This document shows positions 45,054 through 56,566 of a DNA stretch of 64,000 nt, piece by piece. The DNA lies in assembly GCA_021234155.1 (NCBI GenBank), contig JAJEKV010000067.1:3839279-3903278 (forward strand), read 5' to 3'. Position 1 is the stretch's first letter, and every line of letters begins with the position of its first letter. A program made the position numbers and the translations under genes. The stretch is from Isoetes taiwanensis (lineage: Eukaryota > Streptophyta > Lycopodiopsida > Isoetales > Isoetaceae). A model generated the notes under the pieces. It had not been told where the DNA came from, made no database searches, and was given only the letters and a program-made list of their open reading frames with translations.

Positions 45054-48000
45054 CGAAAGCTTGAGTAAGGATTTAGCACGGATCGGGAGCTCACGGGGAG
45101 CAGCGGCAGTTGCCCAGCAAGGCAAGGGCCTCCATGCCGAGGCACATGAGCAACTCTGCCATTGCACGCGGGAGATGGCAAGACATGACAACGTCCTGCA
45201 AGAGCTGAGCTCCAGACTCCGGAGAACAGAAACCACAGCAAAGAACACACCAACCCCGCGAACCCACCAACCTACAGGGCGTCAACCTGGAACACCTGCT
45301 GCGGACACATCAGATCACGCCGGGCCGCCACCACCCCGGCGCCGGCCACAGCCTATGCCTCACCCACCTCAACCAACACCTGGTGCGGCCCCCGCCGAAC
45401 TCCAGGAACAGAGACGCAGGAGCCGCAATGTGGTAGTGCGAGGCCTGACGGAGGAGTCGGGAGAACATCTCACTTCCCGACTCCAGACACAGATCTTGGA
45501 CCGGATGATGTTCCCAGCACCTGTGACCATTGTAAAGGCGAGTCGTCATGGAATTCAGCGCCACGTCGCCCCGGTGGTCATCTTCCGCGCTTGAGAGCGT
45601 GCCAGAGCAGGTGGCCATCCTGCGTCAGGGCCGGAAGTTGAAGGGGACGGCTCTGTACGTTGACCGGGACTTGACCCCAGCACAGCAAGAGACCCGAAGG
45701 CGTGAGCTGGCCAAAGTCAGGGACTGCCGCAGACATGGAGGGGCAGCGGGGCTGGTCCGGGGAAGGATGCGAATTTCGGCAGCCCAAACAGGGGATGCGG
45801 GCACTCGCCCCTCGAGTCCCCTCCGAGAGGGGGCCCAGCCGCAACAGCATCCACATCTTCTCGCTCCCCCGGGACCACCACTACCACCGGACACTGAAGT
45901 GGCGATGCCCGCCACTAAATAGGGATCGCTTCCTCGGCGGGTATCCCGGAATTGCCGTGGCTTCCCATGGCGTAAGAGGACGATCTCAATTCCGTCGCCA
46001 TGGACATGGACCTTATCTTCCTCATGGAAACATGGGAACATGCTGATCACAGGCTACCTGATTTGCCAGGATACCAGTGCTATTCCATCTTCAATGAGTG
46101 CACCAGAAACGAGGACACGGAGGAATTGCGTGTTACTACCGCATGACCTTTGGCCCAATCGGTCTCCCCATTGCAAGGCGCATGTAATGCACAACAGATA
46201 CATGTGGGTACGAGTGTAGAACAACTGATGGCAGCCCTCTCTTTGTGGCGGCTTGCTACTTCCCACATGCTGAGAGCAACTTTTACCACACGCACTTGGA
46301 TGTGGAACGGCAGGAGCCCTATGTCGATCTATATGATGACATACAGCAGTACAGACAATTGGGCAAGGTCATGTTGCTTGGAGATTTCAATGCGCGCAAA
46401 GGCGAAAGCAGATCCCAAAATTCGCACCTCTAGCTGAGGATGTGTTGCAAATGGACCCCGCAGAGATGGTTTGGCCAAGGGCGCCGATGACGACCGGTGA
46501 CCGCGGTATGGCCCGCCACCGGCCGCTGTCGGGCAGTATCTTTGACCTGGTCATTTGCAATGGGCTAGCACAGTGGCCATCCTCCAGCCGCTTTACTTGT
46601 AGACAGGAGAACTAGGGGGGCGGCACCAGTGTGGTGGATTACGTGCTAGCAGACGAGCAATGCCTACACTTGATCACTTGCCAATTAATGGGGACAGGTG
46701 GCCGGGCGAGGAAGTAGACTCCACCATCACCCCTGTTCTTGCGGAGATTGGCGTGCCAACCGAGCACCCATTGCCCCAACACCCCATGTACCATGGTTGC
46801 GTGCGGACTATGATCATGCGGCGGTCTATGCGAGGATGCTTGAGCATGAGCCGGGAGTGCCGCAGCTCCCCACACTTCAACAAAGAGACGGCCCAAATGA
46901 ACCAGCTCGCCGAGGTTAGGCGAATGATGCTTTGGGAGAGGCCGCTCGACGATCCATCCACCGGGGCTGCAACCACCTTCCCCGCAATCACCGGTTCGAT
47001 GAGGAATGTCGGAGCCAAACGATGGCTCGCCAAGTCTTTGGACCCCATCATTCGCCCAAGAGCCCGTCCGTCAATACCGCTCCTTCCTCAAGACCAAGAA
47101 AGCCGTGTACCTTGAGCACCAGCAATGATGTTTGGTCTACTAGACCGCCACCCTAGGGCCTTACGGAGAAAGGTCTTGAGTAAGCCTCGCACGACCCACG
47201 TGAAATATTACCCCGAAAACAATGGGTGAGATACTTGCGGCAATTGATGACCCAATGGGAAGCCGCGGCTAGCATTACCTCCGGACAAGCCTAGCAATCG
47301 GTCATTACCGAAGGGGATGTCATAATGGGCTGCAATGCCTCGCTAACGGGAAGGCGGCCGATTTGGATGGTATCGTGCAGAGCTTCTCAAGTGGGCGGGC
47401 CCCCAATGGTGCCGGTTCTCACAATACTCTTCAACGGGGCATTGCAAGAAGGCTTCCCCGCCTTTGGACTACCAATAGAGTTGTGCCCATATACAAAGCG
47501 GGGGGACCCCCACAGCCCGACCAACTATCGTACCATTATGGTCGAGTTACGTCTTTGCCAAGTTGCTTGTTGGGATTCTTGGCAAAAGAATCGACACTTT
47601 GGGCGAGGATGGAGAAGTGTGGGCTCTCACGCAGCAGGCTTCCGCCCGGCATTCTACTATTGACCATATCTTCACTCTGCGAACACTCATAGAGGATAGC
47701 CGAATCAACGCCGGGAACTTGTAATTTGCTTTGTGGATTTCGCAAAGGCTTTTGACACGCTGCCTCGGGATAAGTTGTGGGGCCAGATTGAGACAAACCG
47801 GGGACCCCGTCGACTTGCGCGAATGCTATATACGCAACTATATGAGGCTTGCTCCTGGTCGCCTCAATAATCGCCGGGGAGCCCATTGTTAGTAGCATTG
47901 GGGTGCGCCAGGGGTTGCCCTCTATCCCCGGCGCTCTTAAAACTTGTACATTGACCAGCTAGAAGAATGGCTAGCGAGCACGGGGAGGGGGAGGCGCCGA

Positions 48001-49397
48001 TTGATGCACCACATAATCCGCAACTCATATATGCCGATGATGTTGACCTGCTCGCATATACCCCGAGGACATGCAACGCCACCGGATGCTTTGGACACTT
48101 TCGCCAATTCACCGCATGAGAGTTAACTTGGCCAAGACGAGGGTGCTTGCTGGTCCCATCATCCCGCACCCATGCCTTCCCTCATTCACTTACCGGGGTG
48201 TAGTGGAGGTGGCTCGATCTTATAAGTATTTGGGCATTGAGTTTTCTACTACCACACACCGGGATGCATCCATCGTTACGGGTCACCGCAGGCCGGAAAA
48301 GCCCTCAGATGCAATGCAAAACAACAGTCACAAGGCGTAGAGCCAGATGCATGGGGTCACCGCACACACTTGTTCGGGGCCTTGGTTGAACCGGTCCTCC
48401 TCTATGGGGCGTAAGTGTGGGGGCGGTGATATCCCTCACCACTTGGAACGATCTAGAGCAAGTACAGAAGGCCTTCTTGGCCCTGCACCGGAGGAGTGAA
48501 ATCCACGGTCCCATATCGATCTTGCTCCAGAGAGAGGCTTCCTTCCATTACAGGGGCTGCCCCGAACGTCACATTATTTACTTCCGAACGTGGTGGCTAT
48601 GGATGAAACCCGCTGCCCAACCTTGCTTTGGCGGTGGCAATGGGCCCGCAAATGACTCAAAGCCCTGGCCGGAAAGACAAGCAAGCCCGGTGGTTCTCGC
48701 GATGGAATGTGCGAGGCACAGATGTGGACCAAAGGCATACACCGAAGGAACGCTGCCTTGAAGCAAAGATTGGATGCTTGCTTCATGGCCAAGCTTTGGG
48801 ATGCAGAGGCCCCGCCACATGTCAAGGTGGCAAATTATCGACAGCCGGTTAATCCCATGCTCACGAGGGGCCCACACCACTACCTCGCACCCATCTACCC
48901 ATGAAAAGCGCAGGTGATTGCTTCCATTCGCGACAGTGCACACCACCTCCGCGATTGAGACGGGGAGATGGATTCGGGGCCGCGTGAGGACCGAGTCCGC
49001 CGCTTTGCCAACGAGGCCCATTAAGGATGAAAGTCACGCCCTCCGGCCCGTGTCCGGCGACGAGCATATCCGGCTCTCGGTATGCTCGGTTAGTTGTGCC
49101 CCATCGGGCCTGCATGAGCTACTGAGCACGGCCTCTGTAGGGGCTTGTTGGGATCGTACCTCTCCGAGGAGGTGAATGGATACGCCGGGACTCGCTTATG
49201 CCCCCGTCCGACATTAACCTCACCAGACTTGTGATTATGTATATAATCGTGCGGTATGTCGGATCCTTATTGCTACTAAGGTTTTTCCCGAAAACCCTTT
49301 GGGGCGGGGTTTTTAATCCCGGTAGTAATATCTGCTTTGCTCTCTCTTTGTACTTGGGTCCCATAGGCCAGTTGACCTCCGTGGACGATAAAATCAT
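45054..49397 (+). mobile_element. LINE copy 2, nearly full length, decayed
   Basis: ORF1 region 45061-45594: polar N-terminal part, Pro-rich middle, then RSRNVVVRGLTEESGEHL, continuing in another frame at about 45588 (QVAILRQGRKLKGTALYVDR). Endonuclease near 46000-46440: LIFLMETWEHADHRLPDLPG and KVMLLGDFNARKGES. Reverse transcriptase pieces 47280-48330: GCNASLTGRRP, VPVLTILFNGALQEGF, CFVDFAKAFDTLP and IYADDVDLLAY. Many frame changes. It ends GGTCCCATAGGCCAGTTGAC before a long TTCTA tail. The best witness for the whole element: about 4.3 kb with two open frames. Confidence 0.85.
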
Positions 49398-49511
49398 ATT
49401 CTATTCTATTCTATTCTATTCTATTCTATTCTATTCTATTCTATTCTATTCTATTCTATTCTATTCTATTCTATTCTATTCTATTCTATTCTATTCTATT
49501 CTATTCTATTC
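49397..49511. repeat. (TTCTA)n tail of LINE copy 2
   Basis: About 23 nearly perfect pentamers beginning at the LINE 3' end. The position suggests the tail was made by target-primed reverse transcription and later expanded by slippage. Confidence 0.9.
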
Positions 49512-50131
49512 TTTGTTTAGATCAAGATCTAATGGCCATTGAGTGTCCATGTCAAATTTTAGAACAGTTGGATAGGTTAGGCTTTCAGATAAGATGATAC
49601 TCAAGCTATTGTGCTAAAAAGGATTCGAGGCAAAAATGTTTTGCAAAAGGAGATTGGTGGCAGCGAATTCAAAGTTTTCTAAATTGGCATGATTCTTGCT
49701 TGAATCGGCCATTTCCCTGCTGTAAGTACAGCCAGGAGCCAGACTTAGAAAAAACGTCTCTATAGCAAACTGCAACTCTTGGAACTCCGTATATCGGGAT
49801 GTGGTTAATGTGGCCAAAACATTTGTGGTTAATGTGGCCAGGCCACATTAATGACTGATTAATCTGGCCATATGATATCAGCTAGGTGGTTAATGAGGTC
49901 AAAAAAATGGATAATATGGCCATAAACTAGGCTTCAAAATGCGCGGCGGGGGACAAAAATTTCAATCGGCTGGTTCTTTCTGCTCCATGAGCTATTTGAT
50001 TCGCTCTAAAAACCATGCCAATTGCTTTGTCTGCCTCTTTATGCTAGATTGGTAAAGAGAGGAAGAGATTTGAGGCAAAATGGAGCCAGACCAAAAAACG
50101 CCCAAAAACAGTTGGTTTTGGGCTTCGAACC
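49512..50131. other. No gene seen; small palindrome
   Basis: Repeats of GGTTAATGTGGCC near 49800-49910. One pair forms a 23-bp palindrome at 49829-49851 (TTAATGTGGCC, centre A, inverse). Nothing else recognised. Confidence 0.5.
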
Positions 50132-52497
50132 TGTGATGTTCCAGTATATTATATGGTATAAATACCTATATTATACTCCACATCACAGTACATATCAAGC
50201 AGATTGACATATCAAGCGTAGGATATGTCAATATACTACACATGCATGCCACCTAGATAGCTAGCATGTTAATATATTGTAAGGGTTGCTCCATGGCTAT
50301 ATAAATACATTGACATATATTTATTCCATGCAACCATTAGGAACCATTATATTATACGTGATAGTACAATTTAACTCATGAGCCAGTTAACACGTGAGTT
50401 GCACATGATGCCATAAATCCAATAACATTGTATTTGTATATATGACATGCAATTATTATTGACCATTATATTGCACATGTTAATATAACATGTGAATATA
50501 ATCCATAACTGCCATATGGGAGTTCCCAAAGGAGCTAAGCGAACCAATCAAGTACTAACCCTAAAGTGTAAGGGAAAAAGGGCAAGAACCCTAAAAGCCA
50601 CCTTTTGGATTCTAGGAGCGACGGTGCAACATCAGTGAAGATCACTGTGGCCGACGATTCCAAGATCTTCATTCGTTTGCATCCGTTTCAGTGGCATGGA
50701 TGAGTTTTAAGGCATTGGAGGCACTCAAGGATCCGATTAGTGTTGATTCTACCAGTCAATGCAAGCTTTGCGGCAGTTCTTAAGCTGGATTAGTATCTAT
50801 TCTTAGTCCTAGATGATCTCTAGAATCCAAGAACCCATACCTGTAATTCGGACTAACGAATGAACCCTACTCATGTTGATTAGATTAGTTAGATTGGATC
50901 TGTGATTTCTGTTATTTCAATTCATTCTGTTATAGTATGGTGGATGTTATCTCTGTTTCGCACCTCTTATGTATTGGGAAGGGGGGTAGAGACCCAGAGC
51001 CTTCTTAGAAGATGATTCTAGACATGGAATAATTTAAGGGCTAAACTTAGCTAGTTGGCGATTTTTTAGCACATTTTCAAAAAAAATTGGCTAAAGTAGT
51101 TGGAAAAAATTGGGAAAATAATAATAATTTTAGCTTAACTTTTTCCGGGACTGCACCAACCTTGGAGCTCTTTAGCCAAACGCTAGAAAGTAAGAGAGTA
51201 AAAGTTTGTATCGTTTAGCTAAACCATAGAAACTTTTCGAATGAATTTCGGGCTAGTTTAGTTAACATCATTCTAGTTTATATGAAATATATGATTAGTA
51301 GTTTAATTTCTAGCATTATGAATTAATTTGAGTCCTAGAATTTGCTAATTAGCATTATTTTAGAATGTTTTCACAAAGAAAATGACTAACATAAGTGGAA
51401 ACAATTGGAAAAAAGTATAGTAATTTGCTTAATATTTTCTGTTGGCCACACCATAGAAACTTTTGGGATGATGTTTGGGTTAGCTTAGCTAAGTGCTAGA
51501 AAGTATGAGAGGAAAAATGTGTAGAGATTAGCTAAACCATAGAAAGTTTTGGGATTAATATCGAGCAAGTTTAGCTAAAGTCATTCTGGCTAATAAGAAA
51601 TATGCGATTAGTAATTTATTCCCTGATTCTAGAATAGCCTTATTAATTCCCAATTAATTACGGCTTGTGCATAAGAGCCCACATGTGCTGTGGGTGGCGG
51701 GGCCAGACTAGCAGACAAGGAGGACTTTGTCCAGTAGTAATTGATCCCTATGGTGTGTAGTGTCTACCGGGGAACGCTGTGGGCTAGGCCTAATACCTTA
51801 TACACTACGTGTATCTCTAGTATGGGCTCGACACCTCTTGGGTGGTGAGGCCACCTTCAATAGGGTTGAAGTCGTATACGAGCAGTGGCTCTCTAGCTCG
51901 CCTACTATTGGCATGGATCCTCTGGAGGAGAGAGTGATCTCCTCCCGTCTCATCAGGACTGGGATGCAACCTAGGAGTGGCCCCTTTGGCTATGCCCCCG
52001 GCAGGCTACGGTCCGGCCCCAAGACTTATTACTAATTAGTCTATCTGCAAAGTATGCACAGGAGGGGTGGATAGAGTGGATTACCCAACTGCCATGTTCC
52101 TTTGTTATCCAAATCCATTTGCCATGAATTCTGTCTGCAATGACCTCTGGAGGACCAAGCCGTCAGTCTATCCCCAAGAGTCTGAGCCTGGGTAGGATTC
52201 ATCCTTATTGATGTTGTTATCTCTTTTGATATATGATCATGTTATGGTGATTCCACCCTTCGAGGTGGTTATGTATTTATTATGATGCTATGTGCTTATG
52301 TTTGTGCACTTCCGCAGTTAGATAGATCCCGAGGGAGACGGGATGAATGACACGTCCATTCCTCCCATGCCGAATTCTTGCTCGCCATCACGAATTCGAC
52401 GTCAGGTAGACGGCCTCGTGTTGGCAGTATGACTAGCAGGAGAGAACCTCCTGTTTTTATATGATGGGAGCATCGTACACGAGCAGGGGACATCACA
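50132..52497 (+). mobile_element. 5' LTR of a retrotransposon, about 2.4 kb
   Basis: Starts TGTGATGTTCC and ends GACATCACA, so TG...CA with inverted ends, followed at 52499 by a tRNA-iMet primer site. The same family as the solo LTR at 29195-30891, in opposite orientation. About 600 extra bases (51040-51620) with repeated GTTTAGCTAAACCATAGAAA text are absent from the solo LTR and look like a later insertion. No gag or pol follows, so the internal region is deleted. Confidence 0.75.
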
Positions 52498-52498
52498 A

Positions 52499-52510
52499 TG
52501 GTATCAAAGC
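52499..52510 (+). other. Primer binding site (tRNA-iMet type)
   Basis: TGGTATCAAAGC directly after the LTR end differs by one base from the usual plant site TGGTATCAGAGC, complementary to the initiator-Met tRNA 3' end. Confidence 0.75.
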
Positions 52511-52638
52511 AATCTTGGCTGACCAAGATCGAGCACTGGCCAATTACCCGATAGCACTAATTTTCTAGAGAAATTCCAGTCTTGGAAAGCAAGAACCACG
52601 ATTTGGACTGTTCGAAAATTTTATTAAACCAGAGCCCC

Positions 52639-52909
52639 ACGACTTTCAGCCAGCACAAATGGCACTTATGAGACTCTCATAAGCCCCTTTGGCGCATGGT
52701 GAGAGTCGTCTACCTGATATAGGCTAGAAGTACCTAGAAAACCTAAGTAACTAGTCAAATCTAGCTTAAAATAATTAAGTAAACTGGTTTTGCATAATTA
52801 AAACATTAAATTGGACACTTTTAAGTAACTTTTGATGCACGACTCTCAGTTAGCGCGAATGGAACTTATGAGACTCTCATAAGCCCCTTTGGCGCACGGT
52901 GAGAGTCGT
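52639..52909. repeat. Two 71-bp hairpins in direct repeat
   Basis: 52639-52709 and 52839-52909 each run from ACGACTYTCA to TGAGAGTCGT and contain the palindrome CTTATGAGACTCTCATAAG and CCCCTTTGGCGCA. Their starts are 200 bp apart. The outer arms are inverted repeats of each other, so each unit can fold on itself with a second fold inside. Confidence 0.8.
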
Positions 52910-53325
52910 CCGTTGACTTTGATCGTTAACTATTGACTTTTTTAATTAAAATTTTTTATTCTTTGTAGTGAAGGGATTGAACCGCTAAAACAAAGAATGA
53001 TGGATTCGGCACTCCGGAGAGTGCGTTGCTTCCATTCTCTTCCAGGACTACCGGGAAGTGGGTGGTGGGTACATCTTTATCCTCGTCCCCGGCTATTTCG
53101 CATTGATATAAGCAATGACGAGCAACGTTTCACTCATTCCTGACGAAGTGTCAAAGTAAGCCCTTAGATTATAAAAATATGGATCTCCTTGGGTAGGATT
53201 TGAACCTACGACCAATCGGTTAACAGCCGACCGCTCTACCGCTGAGCTACCCAGGAACAATGCGGAGAATTCAATCCTATGTACACTCGAAGACCTCCGT
53301 TGACTTTGATCGTTAACTGTTGACT
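52909..53325. repeat. 30-bp direct repeats flanking the plastid insert
   Basis: TCCGTTGACTTTGATCGTTA followed by ACT, one variable base and TTGACT occurs at 52909-52938 and 53296-53325. Text after each copy is also loosely alike (TTTTATTC, then GATTGAACC or GATTTGAACC), so these may be two members of a tRNA-derived retroposon on the minus strand, with plastid DNA between them. Confidence 0.6.
53185..53256 (-). tRNA. trnN-GUU: Plastid-type tRNA-Asn(GUU), probably a nuclear plastid insert
   Basis: The 72-nt cloverleaf on the minus strand starts TCCTGGGTAGCTCAGCGGTA. It has anticodon arm CGGCTGTTAACCG (GTT) and T arm GTAGGTTCAAATCCTAC. This matches chloroplast trnN, not cytosolic tRNA-Asn. GTTCAAATC instead of GTTCGAATC and TTGGG instead of TCGGG look like CpG decay. 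The acceptor stem has a G-A mismatch (pair 5-68). Likely not functional. The adjacent 52980-53180 may be plastid spacer, which I cannot confirm. Confidence 0.85.
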
Positions 53326-53370
53326 ATAATAGTATTTGTATTATGTTTTATTCCTTATATAGAATACAAC

Positions 53371-53440
53371 AGTTTAAGGTATGAAAATGATTTGAACCTC
53401 TGACCTCTTGGCTCCCAATCAAGAGCACTTACCATTAGAC
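53371..53440 (-). other. tRNA-like sequence, perhaps a SINE head
   Basis: The minus strand reads CTAATGGTAAGTGCTCTTG, GGGAGCCAAGAGGTCAGAG and GTTCAAATC, resembling D arm, anticodon arm and T arm with A- and B-box features, but without a closing acceptor stem. Confidence 0.4.
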
Positions 53441-54569
53441 CCAGGGAATGGGTTTCAAAATATACTCCCACCATCATTGGAGACAGTGTTGGGGAAACCT
53501 TTTTCCTGCTATCGGAAAATTTTCTATAGTTTTCAAACCCAATCGGAATTTATAATTTGGAATCGGATTGTTCCTGCAAACAAAATTTAGAATCGGATCT
53601 CATTTCACAAAGATAAAAGTTTATTACAGCCAATTCATTACTGCTTTTAACTTTTAACCAAACACTAGTATCAGATTAAAACCAAATCAAAATGCTACAC
53701 TTGTAGTTATGCCATATAGACAATCACATACATAGAATCCATAGATCACACTGAGGTGATCACAAATCTCTACAAATAATAATTTAAAATTAAAGAGGTC
53801 AATAGGTGATCAAATATTTCAAAGGGATAAAAAAATACAAGAGAGAGTTCATTGTTTACCTTGCAGAATTGCAACTCCAGCACTAATAGGTGTTTTACTA
53901 TCATCCCGAATGCAGACTCTACTTGTATTAAACCTGGGCTCAAAATCGATGTTCATGCAAATACGTTTTGTGTGACATCGTTGTCTTTCCTGATGCCATA
54001 ACAGAGGAAAACAATCCAGATTTTGCATTCTCAATCCTTCCACAACTGTGTAAATGGCTCAAGTCTCGAGTCTCCTTTTGCGTGAAAGCTCCAGTCTAAG
54101 GCCATAGCCGAAGTGTATGCAAATAATTTCGTGTCTCCATCTCCATCTCCGTATAATCTTTTATCCGACTGGAGTTTCTGTGGGTTTCTTTGCAAATAGC
54201 TTGAGCTAGTCCGTTGCTGCAAGACTTTGGTATGCAAGAGTCTGGAGTCTCCCTACAATTTGAAGCAGATTCCAATGCTTTCACGACACGACTTGGATTG
54301 ATAGAATCGACCTGGAATTACAAGCAAAAAGGATACAAAGAAATGGAGCAGAACCCTATTCCATCGTCCATTGAAGTTCTAAAGCCATGGGGCATCTGTA
54401 AGATGCTTCATCTGTTAATCAAGAGCTTATTTCCCATTTTGTAATCAAGAGCTTACAGAGTTCGAAGACTGCGGATAGAGTCTTCTGGCCGGTGATTTGG
54501 CAATTTGAAACGGCATATTTGCCTCTGCCTCGGAGTTTCCCCAACACTGAACTTGGGGACCAAGATTTG
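53441..54569. other. No gene seen
   Basis: AT-rich, with short frames only and no family resemblance. If the following LTR is the 3' LTR of a copia element, this should be its internal end, but no RNase H or integrase text is visible. Confidence 0.4.
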
Positions 54570-54971
54570 AAAGGGGGAGGTATGTTATGAACATATTAAA
54601 ATACATGGGGCAAGGTAAACTAAATTAAATTCTTAGCTATGCAAACAAATCCCTCATTAATGGGTGAGGTGGCATGGCCCGATTGCATGGGGAAGCCAAC
54701 AGCCATCGGGCTGGGCTGTGGCACAGGCAGCCTCCAGGATCTGCCTTATGAGGCATTGATTTGATCCCAGGAGGGATCTAGAAGCAAGGAAACTGATCGA
54801 TTTGGCCAAATCGTCCTTTGGGCTTCAGGGGAAGCCCTTCATATCCCAGTTTGAGGCTCTGTATATAAGACCCATATTTTCTTTGGGGGCAACATATTGT
54901 AAGCAAGAGTAGTTCCTGAGCAAATCTCTGATTGCTAACATCAATCTAAGTCTTCAGGGAAGACTGTAACA
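54570..54971 (+). mobile_element. Copia-like LTR preceded by a polypurine tract
   Basis: AAAGGGGGAGG (54570-54580) looks like the polypurine tract found before Ty1/copia 3' LTRs. Two bases on, the LTR begins TGTTATGAACA and may end at 54971 in CTGTAACA (TGTTA...TAACA), about 389 bp, with a TATA-like CTGTATATAAGACCC at about 54858. No partner LTR in the window. Confidence 0.5.
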
Positions 54972-56566
54972 CTGTGGGGGGGATCAGGGATCCTGAGGGC
55001 AGAGGCGGAAGGTGTGATTGATGCGGCTTGTGGCTCAAGTGCAGCCGAGGTCTGTTTCACCAGATGCCGTTCTCTTTGTAAGGAGCAGCAATAGTTATTG
55101 TTGTATATTTCTTGCGATGTCTTCACTCTTTGTAAAAGCAGTAGTAGTTATTGTTGTTATGTTTCTTGCTCAGCTATGTAAGAAGCAGCAGCGTGTTGTA
55201 TGTTTCTTGCGATGTCTTCACTCTTTGTAAAAGAAGTAGTAGTTATTGTTGTTATGTTCCTTGCTTGATGTTCACTCTTAAGTGTTTATTTTTTAATATT
55301 TGCTGCTATCAACACGACATTGAATGTAATATGTGCCCAAAGGTAGAATAGACTGCTGCTCCCATAGGTCTTGAAGATAATGAAGGTATAGGATTATTGT
55401 TGCCAGGACAAATCTCAAAGGTGCACTATGTCAAGACTCATGATTTAAAATATTGTAGTTTTTGGGACAAGCCGCTCCAAATCTGGGACTCAATAGTATT
55501 TAATTTACCGTGATGTAAATAATATGATGACTCTTTCTTTGTGTCTGTTAGAGAATTGGTTATATGTGGATATACTACTGCTACTTGATGGCATTTGTAC
55601 AGGAAGTTAATGTGGTAAGTTAATTCTACATTGGAAGCTTATCAGATGATTTAATTCTGTTGTGTTTTCTGAATGCTTTGTTTTATGCAGATGGTTTTAG
55701 ATAGTGCGGCCACATGCACATCTATATAAGTCATTTTCATTTTGTAAATCCTTTGCTTTTTGCAGATTAACCTCGGGCTCGGAGGTGTCTATCATTACCA
55801 CATGTAATTCTGCAATAGGGGGTTTTGATTCTACCATTTGGCAGCTATATCCAAAGATCACCTTCATTGCCTCAGGCTTCACGGGTTCTTCCATGGATCT
55901 ACAACATTGTTGGGGCATTGTGGCTTTGGAGGATGCATGAGATAGTGTGGCAATGGTAGGAGTCTTGCATTTTATTTCTTATTGGGATCATCTTTCGCTA
56001 AACGATAACTAAAGAAAGCCAAGTTGTGTTCTATAGATCTATTATTTTTATGTTGAAGGAACCTCTAGCTCTGTAAGGCCCAATGCAGGAGCTTATATAG
56101 TTAGATCCTAAATATTGTGCTTCCATAGAAAAGGTGAAAATCATTTTTGAAGTAGTTGGATTCGTTGCATCCGTGTCTCTTTGACATTCAGTGTTCTTCT
56201 GGTTGCAATAGCCTCTTTATTTGACATTGGTTGAGGGCTAATTTAAACTTCATATTTGCTATAATAGATATCCACAACCTGGTACGTGCAGGAACATAAT
56301 TGCATACTTTTCTGCATGTTTTCTCAAGCTCTTTGCCAAATGCATGTGCTTTAATATGTATTCATTGCTTTTATCACTCTCATCTGTCACATGTTTTCTA
56401 CATTTTCTTTAAACTTTCAAGCAAGCAGTGACAAGGAGGTATACAAATGACATCTGTCTTCTAATTTCTTATTTTTATGCTTCTATCTTATCATAATTGC
56501 AATTGATGCTAAATATTGTAGGGATACATGGCTTATTTTGGAGGCACATTTATTGGACAAGTTTAT
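54972..56566. other. No gene seen; includes ~118-bp tandem repeat
   Basis: At about 55065-55275 a unit around TTTCTTGCGATGTCTTCACT, GTAAAAG and GTAGTAGTTATTGTTGTTATG recurs about 2.5 times. The rest has no recognisable gene. Confidence 0.5.

Noticed and set aside
45000-45300. Several overlapping frames on both strands suggesting a GC-rich gene
   Set aside because: Best explained as LINE ORF1, whose GC-rich Pro-rich region keeps many frames open.
49198-49542. Frame ending in repeated FYSIL words
   Set aside because: The LINE 3' end read into the TTCTA tail.
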